This document shows positions 25,155 through 33,677 of a DNA stretch of 64,000 nucleotides, piece after piece; position 1 is the stretch's first letter, and each line of letters opens with the position of its first letter. A model generated the notes under the pieces. That model was not told the origin of the DNA and ran no database searches. It saw only the letters and a program-made list of their open reading frames with translations. The stretch spans positions 17,178 to 81,177 of the forward strand of contig NZ_VWSG01000013.1 of the NCBI RefSeq assembly GCF_008629655.1. Direction: 5' to 3'. The translations under genes were made by a program, and so were the position numbers. This stretch comes from Paenimyroides baculatum. Lineage in GTDB: Bacteria > Bacteroidota > Bacteroidia > Flavobacteriales > Flavobacteriaceae.

Positions 25155-26555
25155 ATGATTTTAAACGATACAATAGTAGCATTGGCTTCGGCATCGGGCG
25201 CTGGTGCAGTAGCATTAATCCGTGTTTCGGGACCGCAGGCAATTGATTTGGTTGCTGATGTTTTTCAGTCTGTAAAAAATAAAGATTTGTGCAAACAGAA
25301 AACGCATACGCTTCATTTGGGTTTTATTAAAGACGATGAAAAAATCATTGATCAGGTGCTGGTATCGCTTTTTAAAGGGAATAATTCTTACACAGGTGAG
25401 CCTACGGTTGAAATTTCGTGTCACGGATCTACTTTTATCCAACAGCAAATCATACAACTTTTATTGAGAAAAGGCTGCAGAATGGCAACTGCCGGCGAAT
25501 TTACCATGCGATCATTTTTAAATGGAAAAATGGATTTATCACAAGCCGAGGCAGTAGCCGATTTAATAGCATCAGATAATGAAGCGTCGCACCAAATAGC
25601 CATGCAGCAAATGAGGGGCGGATTCAGTAACGAAATTGCCAAATTGCGTGAAGAACTGCTGAATTTTGCCTCTCTGATTGAATTAGAGTTGGATTTTTCT
25701 GAAGAAGATGTGGAGTTTGCCGATCGAACAGCATTTCGAGATCTGGTAAACAGAATTCAGTTTGTTTTAAAACGATTGATAGATTCTTTTGCGGTTGGAA
25801 ACGTGATTAAAAATGGGATTCCCGTAGCCATTGTAGGTGAACCGAATGTTGGAAAATCGACTCTTTTAAATGCTTTGTTAAACGAAGAACGTGCCATAGT
25901 TTCAGATATTGCCGGAACTACGCGCGATACCATTGAAGATGAATTGGTAATTGAAGGAATCGGTTTTCGATTTATTGATACCGCCGGAATTCGCGAAACA
26001 AAAGATGTGGTAGAAAGTATAGGAATTCAAAAGACGTTCGAAAAGATAGAGCAATCGCAAGTTGTTGTTTATTTGTTCGATAGCTTGAAATTTAAAAATC
26101 AAGCTGCAGATTATATTGTTGAGATTGAAAAAGTTAAAAATAAATATCCGCAAAAACCTTTAATTGTTGTAATTAATAAAGTGGATTTATTAAAGAATGA
26201 TGAAATTGAAGTTATTAAAAATCAACTGACCAGTTTAAATGTTAAGCTAGAAACGATTTCTGCCAAAAATAAAGAAGGAATTGATGCCTTAAAAAAACAG
26301 CTGATAAGCTTTGTAAATACCGGTGCGCTTCGTAATAACGAAACTATTGTAACCAACACGCGCCATTATGATTCGTTGATAAAAGCTTTAGAAGAAATTC
26401 AGAAAGTGCAATGGGGATTAGATACCAATGTATCTGCCGATTTAATGGCAATTGACATCCGTCAGGCTTTATATTATTTCGGTGAAATTACAGGTCAGGT
26501 GACAAACGATGAATTATTAGGAAACATTTTTGCTAATTTTTGTATCGGTAAGTAA
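25155..26555 (+). CDS. mnmE: tRNA modification GTPase MnmE
   Basis: The protein has 466 residues from 25155 (MILNDTIVALASASGAGAVALIR is the conserved N-terminus). It has a tetrahydrofolate-binding domain (1-about 120), a helical domain, and an inserted G domain with GEPNVGKS, the DTAG switch and NKVD. The invariant C-terminal CIGK (Cys463) is present. With MnmG it puts the carboxymethylaminomethyl group on U34 of certain tRNAs. MnmG is not in the window. The gene appears to be a single transcription unit with its own TAAATTTG promoter element. Confidence 0.96.
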   Translation: MILNDTIVALASASGAGAVALIRVSGPQAIDLVADVFQSVKNKDLCKQKTHTLHLGFIKDDEKIIDQVLVSLFKGNNSYTGEPTVEISCHGSTFIQQQIIQLLLRKGCRMATAGEFTMRSFLNGKMDLSQAEAVADLIASDNEASHQIAMQQMRGGFSNEIAKLREELLNFASLIELELDFSEEDVEFADRTAFRDLVNRIQFVLKRLIDSFAVGNVIKNGIPVAIVGEPNVGKSTLLNALLNEERAIVSDIAGTTRDTIEDELVIEGIGFRFIDTAGIRETKDVVESIGIQKTFEKIEQSQVVVYLFDSLKFKNQAADYIVEIEKVKNKYPQKPLIVVINKVDLLKNDEIEVIKNQLTSLNVKLETISAKNKEGIDALKKQLISFVNTGALRNNETIVTNTRHYDSLIKALEEIQKVQWGLDTNVSADLMAIDIRQALYYFGEITGQVTNDELLGNIFANFCIGK

Positions 26556-26650
26556 TTTATAAGTTTTATATGTTTCGTTTAAATAACCTTTGTTAATCAC
26601 ATTAAAGTTTACTATTTTCATACAATAATGAAAATAACCATAAAAACATA

Positions 26651-28138
26651 ATGATCAACTACTACGTTGTTTTAGAAATTCCGAATTTTTCAGATCAGGC
26701 GGTTATAAAAAAGGCATACAGAAAGTTGTCTAAAAAGTATCATCCCGATGTGAATAAAGATCCGTTTGCGAGTTCGTGTTTTTTAAAGATTAGCGAAGCT
26801 TATAATTTTTTGATTGATGATAACAAACGCATGTTGTTGCATCAGTTTTTATACCTTCATGAAGTTTCACAAGTAGCAAAAGATAATTATCAAACTAAAC
26901 ATCAAGAAACACACACACAAAATCAACAGCAAAATTCAGTTCAAGTAGAACCTGTTATCCATTTATTTTCTGCCGATAAAAAACATTTCGTTTTAAACGA
27001 TCATATTTTGTTGCAGTGGAGTGTTAGTCAGTGTAAATCTGTGACCATAAATGTTTTTGGAAATGTTGCTTTTTCGGGAACACATTATTTAAAAATTGAT
27101 CATTTTGCAGAAGAAATTATTGTTTTAATGACAGTTGTAGGCTTCGACGATAAAGAATATAAGTATCAGATAAAATTGCAGTACCGCAATAAAAATCCTG
27201 CTAAAAGAGCTTTTCAGCAAATAAAATCTCAATATCCCAATGCCGATGAAATCCATTTTAAAAAGGAAACTTTCTTTGGTTTACATACCCGTATAAGTAA
27301 AACCGAGTTTAAAAACCGAATGTTTCTTTTAGGATCATTATTTTTAATATTGACTGTTTTGTTCTTTTTAACAAATGCTAAAACACTCGTTTTCTTTTTA
27401 TTACTTATACTGTCTTGGATTATTTTTAGTCAGTGTTACAAACGCATACACGATACCGAAAAATATAAATATAAAGTCGGTTTGTTGCTAATTCCAATTT
27501 ATAATTTATTTATTATCAGTAAATTATTTGTTTTAGATAGTGAACGACAGGTTAATGAATTTGGAATGATTTCTGAAAAATCCACCGATAATTTTAAAGA
27601 TTGGATTGCGAATGGATTTAAAGTTCTAAATAAACAGGTAACATTGCTACAAAAACTGTCAATAGGTAGTTTTTTATTTTTGGTTATTTTAGTATTGTTC
27701 AAAAGCACCAGCACATATCAAGAAATTCAGGTAAATCTGACGTCGTATTATATTGATACATCAAGACCAAACACAAACGGAAGTATACACAGAGATTATT
27801 TTGTGGTTTTTAACGATAAAATACCCGTAAATGTTTCCGAAAATTATTTTGACGAAATTGTTTATCGCAAAAAATTCGATACATATAAAATTGCTTTAAA
27901 TAACAATAATGTAGAATACATCCGATTGATCGATTCTAAAAACAACAATACCGAACGGTTGAATTTTGGCGTGCTTCAAAGTAATAATCCGTTACTTATA
28001 ATTACATTTTTACTGTTTTTAAGTCAGTTGTATGTGTGGCGAAACCTTACAAAACCTGCAGAACTAAAATTCGCTAACGGATACATGGTTTTTGTCATGA
28101 TTATTTATCTGTACGCCATTTTTGTAACACTATTTTAA
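26651..28138 (+). CDS. DnaJ-domain membrane protein with DUF805-like region
   Basis: The protein has 495 residues. An N-terminal J domain (1-about 70) has an intact HPD motif in KKYHPDVNKD. A linker rich in Gln and His and a beta-sandwich-like segment (about 100-185, LQWSVSQCKSVTINVFG) follow. Then comes a membrane region with four helices that looks like DUF805, including the CYKRIHDTEKYKY loop and LFVLDSERQVNEFG. A second pair of membrane helices flanks an exported loop of about 110 residues, ending with IIYLYAIFVTLF. J domains stimulate Hsp70 ATPase, so this may recruit DnaK to the membrane. The combination is unusual and I know no described function. Confidence 0.78.
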   Translation: MINYYVVLEIPNFSDQAVIKKAYRKLSKKYHPDVNKDPFASSCFLKISEAYNFLIDDNKRMLLHQFLYLHEVSQVAKDNYQTKHQETHTQNQQQNSVQVEPVIHLFSADKKHFVLNDHILLQWSVSQCKSVTINVFGNVAFSGTHYLKIDHFAEEIIVLMTVVGFDDKEYKYQIKLQYRNKNPAKRAFQQIKSQYPNADEIHFKKETFFGLHTRISKTEFKNRMFLLGSLFLILTVLFFLTNAKTLVFFLLLILSWIIFSQCYKRIHDTEKYKYKVGLLLIPIYNLFIISKLFVLDSERQVNEFGMISEKSTDNFKDWIANGFKVLNKQVTLLQKLSIGSFLFLVILVLFKSTSTYQEIQVNLTSYYIDTSRPNTNGSIHRDYFVVFNDKIPVNVSENYFDEIVYRKKFDTYKIALNNNNVEYIRLIDSKNNNTERLNFGVLQSNNPLLIITFLLFLSQLYVWRNLTKPAELKFANGYMVFVMIIYLYAIFVTLF

Positions 28139-28207
28139 ATTTCCGCTATATTTATAGCACTTACAAAATTCTAATTAGATTTTAATCACCGTTCACTCGG
28201 TAAATTT

Positions 28208-28215
28208 TATTTTTG
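28208..28215 (+). promoter_or_regulatory. -7 promoter element of the two-component operon
   Basis: TATTTTTG matches TAnnTTTG and lies 18 bases before the response-regulator start at 28234. Confidence 0.5.
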
Positions 28216-28233
28216 CAAATTACAGCTAAAACA

Positions 28234-28932
28234 ATGAGTACAATATTAATAATTGAAGACGAACAGCACGTAGCCGACCTGATTAAACAGAGTTTGGAAG
28301 AAGAAGGTTATAATGTGCTGCATGCTGCTGATGGTTTGAAGGGAATTGAATTGATAAAATCAGAAAATATTCAGTTGGTAATATTAGATATTTTACTGCC
28401 AAAAATGAACGGGTTGGAAGTTTGCAGACAGATCCGCAACGATGGTTATACCGATCTTCCAGTGTTGATTTTAACGGCTTTAGGCAGTGCAGAAAATATT
28501 GTTTTAGGATTTGATACCGGTGCCGATGATTATTTGGCAAAACCTTTTAAGCTGATTGAACTGAAAGCTCGAATTAAAAATCTTTTAAGACGAAGCGAGT
28601 TTTTCGATGCCAATGGAACGGTGATTAACGATGTATACAAATTTGCCGATTTAGAATTGAATGATTACACCAAAAAAGTCACTCGAAATAATAATGAAAT
28701 CTCGTTAACATCTACAGAATATCGCTTGTTGTTGGAATTTATGAAAAACCCTACAAAGGTTTTAAACCGTGGCGATTTGTTAGATAACGTTTGGGGAATT
28801 AACTTTGACAACGGCACAAATGTAGTTGACGTTTATGTAAATTATCTGCGTAAAAAACTGGATAAATTTGGCGATAAAAAATTAATTCACACTGTTACCG
28901 GTATGGGTTATGTTCTAAAAAATGACGCATGA
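28234..28932 (+). CDS. OmpR/PhoB-family response regulator
   Basis: The protein has 232 residues. The receiver domain (1-about 120) has the acidic pocket EDE (8-10), the phosphoacceptor Asp in LVILDILLPKMNG, the conserved Thr in LILTALG and Lys in YLAKPFK. The C-terminal winged helix (about 135-230) has LTSTEYRLLLEFM and TVTGMGYVLK. It overlaps the sensor kinase by 4 bases (ATGA), which shows a cognate pair. The start at 28234 is preferred because the promoter lies just before it. Confidence 0.93.
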   Translation: MSTILIIEDEQHVADLIKQSLEEEGYNVLHAADGLKGIELIKSENIQLVILDILLPKMNGLEVCRQIRNDGYTDLPVLILTALGSAENIVLGFDTGADDYLAKPFKLIELKARIKNLLRRSEFFDANGTVINDVYKFADLELNDYTKKVTRNNNEISLTSTEYRLLLEFMKNPTKVLNRGDLLDNVWGINFDNGTNVVDVYVNYLRKKLDKFGDKKLIHTVTGMGYVLKNDA

Positions 28933-30305
28933 AAACCTATAGCAAAACCGTACTAACCATTGTTTTAATTTTTGTTGTTTACACCTTAATTTTTACAGGA
29001 TATATTTATTATTCGTTTTCGAATTTTGCTTTTGAAGATTTCTATAAACGGCTGGAATTAAGAGCCGGAACCATAGCAACTATGCAATTGGGCGAACCTG
29101 AAGAATCGTTAAAGGTTAAAGAAACGTACGAGAATTTTTTAGAAAATCTGCCTAAACAGAAATACTATATTCTTCCTATTGAAAATAATCAGATTGTAGG
29201 CGAAATTCCGCAAGAAGTTCCTTCTAAAGTGGTTCGAAATACCTTAAAAAGCAAAGCTTTTAATTACAATAATGCTGATTTGTTTTATAGCGGATTAATT
29301 TACGAAGACGCTAAAAAGAACAAATATGTTGTGGTTGTTTCTGCAGAAAATTATTTCTATACCCATCATATTATTTACCTTCGAAACTTACTGATAACAT
29401 CACTTGTGTTTTCGCTGCTTCTTATTTTTGTGATTTCTCATTTTGTATTGCGAACGTTGATTCGACCAGTAAAATCGATCATAAAAGATGTAAATAAAAT
29501 CGGGTCAGAAAATTTACACCTTCGCTTGGAAGTTTCAGATGCTAAACACAAAGATCCAATCAGCGAACTGAAATATACATTTAATGATATGTTGAATCGT
29601 ATTGAAACATCTTTTGAAACCCAGAAGAATTTCATCAGTAACGCATCGCACGAATTAAATACGCCGTTGACATCGATAATAGGCGAGGCAGACCTTATTC
29701 TTTCTAAAGAACGATCGATTCCCGAATACGAAAAAGCACTGACAAATATTTTGTTAGAAGCCGAAAAATTGGAAGAAAAAACCAAAGCACTGCTTTTTTT
29801 AGCGCGAACCGGTTATACCGAAAATACCAAACGTTTTGATAAAGTGCGTGTTGACGAATTGTTGATGGAAGTTCAGCAAAACCTTTCAAGAGTAAACAAG
29901 AATCTTAAAATTAAGATGGATTTCAGCTTACTGCCCGAAAGTCCAGAAAAATTAAAAATCAAAGGAAATGAACAATTGCTTCATTTGGCAATTTCAAACA
30001 TTATATCAAATGCCAGCAAATATTCAGACAATAATGAGGTTTATCTGGCATTGGGCGCTACCGAACAATCTGTTGTAATCATCATTAAAGATAAGGGTAT
30101 TGGTATTCCAGAATCGGAAATGCCGTATATTTTTGATCCTTATTTTAGGGCATCAAACACCTTTAATTATGAAGGTTACGGTATTGGATTGCCTTTAAGC
30201 CGTAACATTATTAAAATGCATAATGGCGAATTATTGATAAAATCTGTCGAAAAAAGCGGTACAACTGTACAAATTATTTTGCCTACAGGAAACTACAAAC
30301 TGTAA
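28929..30305 (+). CDS. sensor histidine kinase with HAMP domain
   Basis: The protein has 458 residues: a membrane helix (8-29), a periplasmic loop of about 120 residues, a second helix (about 153-175), HAMP (LRTLIRPVKSIIKDV), a HisKA domain with the phosphorylated His in SNASHELNTPLTSIIGE, and a HATPase with the N box ISNIISNASKYS, DKGIGIP and YGIGLPLSRNI. It is paired with the response regulator through an ATGA overlap. Kinases of this layout with short loops often sense envelope stress or metals, but the ligand here is unknown. No target operon is obvious. Confidence 0.93.
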   Translation: MKTYSKTVLTIVLIFVVYTLIFTGYIYYSFSNFAFEDFYKRLELRAGTIATMQLGEPEESLKVKETYENFLENLPKQKYYILPIENNQIVGEIPQEVPSKVVRNTLKSKAFNYNNADLFYSGLIYEDAKKNKYVVVVSAENYFYTHHIIYLRNLLITSLVFSLLLIFVISHFVLRTLIRPVKSIIKDVNKIGSENLHLRLEVSDAKHKDPISELKYTFNDMLNRIETSFETQKNFISNASHELNTPLTSIIGEADLILSKERSIPEYEKALTNILLEAEKLEEKTKALLFLARTGYTENTKRFDKVRVDELLMEVQQNLSRVNKNLKIKMDFSLLPESPEKLKIKGNEQLLHLAISNIISNASKYSDNNEVYLALGATEQSVVIIIKDKGIGIPESEMPYIFDPYFRASNTFNYEGYGIGLPLSRNIIKMHNGELLIKSVEKSGTTVQIILPTGNYKL

Positions 30306-30386
30306 TTTTAATCACATTCTAATAACTGCCTTATTTTCTAATAACTTTATAATTTCATTCTAAAACCCTTCTAATACCAACGGTCG

Positions 30387-30394
30387 TAATTTTG
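30387..30394 (+). promoter_or_regulatory. -7 promoter element of the Usp-lipocalin-DUF1275 operon
   Basis: TAATTTTG matches TAnnTTTG and lies 22 bases before the start at 30416. The operon may therefore be transcribed apart from the two-component genes 110 bases upstream. Confidence 0.5.
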
Positions 30395-30415
30395 TTTCAA
30401 ACATTAGGTGAAATT

Positions 30416-30922
30416 ATGAGCGCAGTAAAAAAAGTATTGATTCCTACCGATTTCAATGTTAAATCGTTAAATGTATTGTTAGAATTTTTAAGAAGAAACC
30501 CTAACGACCAATTCGAAGTTATTTTGGCGCATGGTTATGATATGTCTTATTCTTTTAGAGATTTATTGTTTTATTCTGAATACAAAATTCTTAAAAAAAT
30601 ACAATCAGATGAGTTTTGTGAATCGTGTAAATTAATCGAAAACACGTATCAGTCTAAACTTACAAAATTAAAATTCAGCATTTTAACCGGTAGCACCAAA
30701 CGCTATGTTAGAAATTATGTTGAAGCAAATAATATTGATTTTATTGTTTGCTGTAACGATTACAAAATGAAGTTTAAATCAAGAGATAGTTTCAACTTAA
30801 TACCTTACTTAAAAGCTACAAAAGTTGAAATAATTAATATTGAAAACACACAGAATGTCGTAACAGAGTTGGAACATTCGGAACAACTTGCCGATATTTT
30901 TTTATCAAGCATAGAACAATGA
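30416..30922 (+). CDS. single-domain universal-stress-like protein
   Basis: The protein has 168 residues. The start MSAVKKVLIPTDFNVKSLNVL shows the beta1-helix1 pattern of UspA. The middle has NNIDFIVCCNDYKMKFKSRD where Usp proteins carry the ATP loop. The Gly-rich GxxGxx sequence is missing, so ATP binding is doubtful. The frame opens earlier at 30392, but the Usp start is at 30416. It overlaps the next gene by 4 bases. Confidence 0.7.
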   Translation: MSAVKKVLIPTDFNVKSLNVLLEFLRRNPNDQFEVILAHGYDMSYSFRDLLFYSEYKILKKIQSDEFCESCKLIENTYQSKLTKLKFSILTGSTKRYVRNYVEANNIDFIVCCNDYKMKFKSRDSFNLIPYLKATKVEIINIENTQNVVTELEHSEQLADIFLSSIEQ

Positions 30923-31407
30923 GAAAAACAGCACCGTTTGCATATAGTTTAATTTTAATAGTACTGCTTTGTTGTGGAACTGCATTAATTAAGGGCGATA
31001 GTCCCGAAGATTTAATTGTGGGGAAATGGGAAGAAGTAGACTGGAATTTTGAACGAATTAATGTAGATTCTACAGAGGTAAACGGCAATTTGTTAGCTTA
31101 CCAGAAAAACGAACTCTACAACAATATGATTATTCATCAGGGTGAAGAGTGGGAGTTTTTTCCGAAAAAAAAGCTGACTTTAACTCCGAAAGATAATTCT
31201 GAAGAGAAAAAGATCAAATGGTATTTAAAAGGTCGTGGTAATATTTTAGAACTTCGATATGGCGATGATGTAGTAGAAAGTTATCAGGTTCACAAACTAA
31301 CCAAAGATACCATGGTTATTTATTACAATTTTGATTTGCAGATGAGGGGAAGCGTTAAAATCACCTTTAAAAAAGTAGAAGAACAAGATTATGCTCAGAA
31401 AATATAG
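30919..31407 (+). CDS. lipocalin-like secreted protein of unknown function
   Basis: The protein has 162 residues with a hydrophobic N-terminal signal (LILIVLLCCGTAL; Cys18 or Cys19 could act as a lipoprotein site). The mature part begins LIVGKWEEVDW, the strand typical of lipocalin-like domains, followed by alternating beta strands (WEFFPKKKLTLTP, IKWYLKGRGNILELRY, SVKITFKKVEE). It overlaps the Usp-like gene by 4 bases and the DUF1275 gene by 17, so the three are translated together. A ligand is not predictable. Confidence 0.65.
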   Translation: MRKTAPFAYSLILIVLLCCGTALIKGDSPEDLIVGKWEEVDWNFERINVDSTEVNGNLLAYQKNELYNNMIIHQGEEWEFFPKKKLTLTPKDNSEEKKIKWYLKGRGNILELRYGDDVVESYQVHKLTKDTMVIYYNFDLQMRGSVKITFKKVEEQDYAQKI

Positions 31408-32206
31408 TACACATAGAACGCATGACGATAATTTAAAATTAGGCGCACTTACTGCTTTTTCGGCAGGAATGGTCAATGTTATATCTGTAATTGTGTTTTT
31501 TGCTTTTACATCGAACATAACAGGTCATTATGCTGTTTTTGCACAAGAACTTGCAAAAGGAAACTGGTTTCAGGCGGCAATTGTTATTCTGTGGATTATA
31601 TTATTCTTTTTCGGAAGTTTTACATCGAACTTTGTAATTATCCACGGAAACAAATACATTGGCAGGTATTTATCGCATGCTATTCCTATTATTTTGGAAA
31701 TTATCTGTTTGCTTGTTGTTGGAATTTATCTTCAAGGATTTTATACCGAAAGTTTGCAGGAAACCGAGTTTTTAGTAGGATTATTATTGTTCGCAATGGG
31801 ACTTCAAAACGGATTAACCGCAAGTATATCTAATTCGGCAGTAAAAACAACCCACTTAACAGGTTTAACAACCGATTTGGCTATTGCACTTTCTATGATG
31901 ACCAAAAAACATTACAGAAAAGACGAAAAGGTAATAGAAAAAATACAGCTTTTAAGTTCTATTATGTTTTTTTATGTGTTGGGCGGCGTAATTACAGGCG
32001 TGCTTTACAACACTATTCAAAACTATACGTTTTATATTGTTTGTTTTTTCTTAACGATTATTATTCTTTACGATTACTATAAACTGACGGTTTTAAAGTA
32101 CAATCACAAAAAGCTTTTCAGTTTAAGACAAGAAGCAAGAGAAAGTAAAAACAATATTCAGGAAGAACAAAACAATAACATAACAGAGAAAAATACCTGT
32201 TATTAA
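31391..32206 (+). CDS. DUF1275 (YoaK) family membrane protein
   Basis: The protein has 271 residues with six or seven membrane helices. Family features visible are LGALTAFSAGMVNVISVIVFF, TSNITGHY, a central GLLLFAMGLQNGLTASIS and KTTHLTGLTTDLAIAL. The tail after the last helix is hydrophilic and Asn/Glu-rich. No biochemical role is established for the family. It is the last gene of its operon and a strong terminator follows at 32251. Confidence 0.85.
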   Translation: MLRKYSTHRTHDDNLKLGALTAFSAGMVNVISVIVFFAFTSNITGHYAVFAQELAKGNWFQAAIVILWIILFFFGSFTSNFVIIHGNKYIGRYLSHAIPIILEIICLLVVGIYLQGFYTESLQETEFLVGLLLFAMGLQNGLTASISNSAVKTTHLTGLTTDLAIALSMMTKKHYRKDEKVIEKIQLLSSIMFFYVLGGVITGVLYNTIQNYTFYIVCFFLTIIILYDYYKLTVLKYNHKKLFSLRQEARESKNNIQEEQNNNITEKNTCY

Positions 32207-32250
32207 AGAGAATCTTTAATTTTTCATATAATTAATTTACTTGTAAGAAG

Positions 32251-32283
32251 AAACGCCAAGGCTTGAGAAACCTTGGCGTTTTG
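32251..32283 (+). terminator. terminator of the Usp-lipocalin-DUF1275 operon
   Basis: AAACGCCAAGG pairs with CCTTGGCGTTT around a 9-base loop, an 11-base perfect stem. Confidence 0.88.
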
Positions 32284-32309
32284 TGTTTTTTTATTGTTTG
32301 AAGCTCATC

Positions 32310-32395
32310 ACTTCGAGTAGATTTTTCTTAATGAAATGGAGGAAAATCGTATCGAGAAGTTTTGTATTGAAAGTTCTCGACAAGCTCGAACCGAC
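32310..32395. repeat. short intergenic repeat, family A (copy 1)
   Basis: The element starts ACTTCGAGTAGA and reaches ATCGAGAAGT at 32351-32360, then continues with TTCTCGACAAGCTCGAAC. The ACTTCGAG...TCGAGAAGT frame also occurs twice at 60652-60788. It lies between two convergent genes and looks like a REP-type palindromic element. Confidence 0.6.
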
Positions 32396-32412
32396 AAAGA
32401 TCATTATAAATT

Positions 32413-33129
32413 TTACTTTCTTATTAAAGCTCGATCTGTTTTAACCGTATTGAACTTCTTTTTAAAAGGAATCATGTAACTAACAGTGTATCCAAAACCA
32501 ACACCAATATTTCCGCTGTATTTTTGTCCGAAACCTGGGTAGTAAAGGTTTTCAAATCCTTCTGGCTGCGTTTGATAAAACAAACCTTTTAAACGGGCAT
32601 TCATTCCTACATATAAATTGTTTGCAACTTCAACCTTTATTCCTACAACCAATTCCAACCAATGTGCCATTAATCCTGTCGATTTTAATTCAGGATACTG
32701 CATTTCTTCATCAAAATAAGCATTTCCGGTATTTACGCGGTAGCTGTGCAGTGTTTGATTGTGGTAACTTAAACCGTAACGTCCACCAACATAGATCAAA
32801 TTATCCATATCTAACCAGTTTTGATGAAAGTTTCTTTCGGCACCCAACTTTAAAAACATTCCGGTGGTTGTGTACGAAAGCTGATCGTCTTCTTTAAATC
32901 GGTCTTCAAAACCAGCTTCGGCAGCCAGATACCATTTTTTATTGTAACGATAATCGGCATTAAATTCCAAACCCTTATAATCTTTATCCCAAAAATTGCG
33001 CGAAGCCTTAACCACATCAATACCAATACGTAAACCGTAAACATCGGGATATATTTTTGGTAAGGAATCTTGTGCAAACAAGTTAGTACTGGCTATAAAT
33101 GCACTAATAATAAAACTGAAGGTGCGCAT
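32413..33129 (-). CDS. DUF6048-family outer-membrane beta-barrel protein
   Basis: The protein has 238 residues with a signal peptide ending NLFAQ. The mature part is made of amphipathic strands (LRIGIDVVKASRNF, WYLAAEAGFEDRF, LIYVGGRYGLSYHNQT, HWLELVVGIKVEVANN, IGVGFGYTVSYMIPF), fitting an eight- to ten-strand barrel. Its place downstream of a DUF6452 lipoprotein and rlmD is a gene order I know from other Flavobacteriia. It overlaps the upstream gene by 26 bases. Function unknown. Confidence 0.72.
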   Translation of the reverse strand: MRTFSFIISAFIASTNLFAQDSLPKIYPDVYGLRIGIDVVKASRNFWDKDYKGLEFNADYRYNKKWYLAAEAGFEDRFKEDDQLSYTTTGMFLKLGAERNFHQNWLDMDNLIYVGGRYGLSYHNQTLHSYRVNTGNAYFDEEMQYPELKSTGLMAHWLELVVGIKVEVANNLYVGMNARLKGLFYQTQPEGFENLYYPGFGQKYSGNIGVGFGYTVSYMIPFKKKFNTVKTDRALIRK

Positions 33130-33601
33130 TGTCGGTATTTGTAAGTTCGTTTGTAAGTCTGTTCATGCTTCGTATCCACGTATCTTCAGAAACACTTGTT
33201 GTTTTTACGGCATTAAATTCGTGAAAAATAGTTTTGTAACCGCAAGCTTTAGAAACATAAAGTGCTTCGGGTGTATAAGTAAATCGCAACTGATCTGTTT
33301 TGTGAATAGTATCGCTATTACTTCCGGTTGGAATGAAAAGTTTTAGATTCCAAGTTGTTTCGCTAGTATTTATCTGTAATGGAAGTTCGATTGTTGATGT
33401 ACTTCTAAAAATCAGCGTTTGATTAGATCCTTCAGCAGTAGCAGCTATTTTTGCAGCAGATTTACGAATTTCAGGATCTAAACGATCAAATAAACCAATG
33501 ACAACGTTTGGAGTTTCCGATTCGCTACCCGAACAGATATCGTCTTTTTCACATGCCGATAGACCTAATGCAAGCAAGCCTACAAACCAAATTTTTCTCA
33601 T
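33104..33601 (-). CDS. DUF6452-family lipoprotein
   Basis: The protein has 165 residues. Cys17 lies in a LSAC lipobox and is followed by EKDDICSGSES. The rest is beta-rich, with EIRKSAAKIAATAEGSNQTLIF and a C-terminal KTIFHEFNAVKTT stretch. It probably sits on the outer membrane and pairs with the DUF6048 barrel, whose gene starts inside its last codons. The 26-base overlap suggests tight translational coupling. Function unknown. Confidence 0.72.
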   Translation of the reverse strand: MRKIWFVGLLALGLSACEKDDICSGSESETPNVVIGLFDRLDPEIRKSAAKIAATAEGSNQTLIFRSTSTIELPLQINTSETTWNLKLFIPTGSNSDTIHKTDQLRFTYTPEALYVSKACGYKTIFHEFNAVKTTSVSEDTWIRSMNRLTNELTNTDNAHLQFYY

Positions 33602-33639
33602 ACATTTTTTAATAGACTGTAAAAATACAAAATCATTTT

Positions 33640-33670
33640 GTAAAAAAAGAGCAGCTGTTAAGCCACTCTT
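33640..33670 (-). terminator. terminator of rlmD
   Basis: On the reverse strand AAGAG-TG-GCT pairs with AGC-TG-CTCTT around TAAC, then T7. It lies 8 bases after the rlmD stop and separates rlmD from the DUF6452 gene. Confidence 0.7.
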
Positions 33671-33677
33671 GTATATT

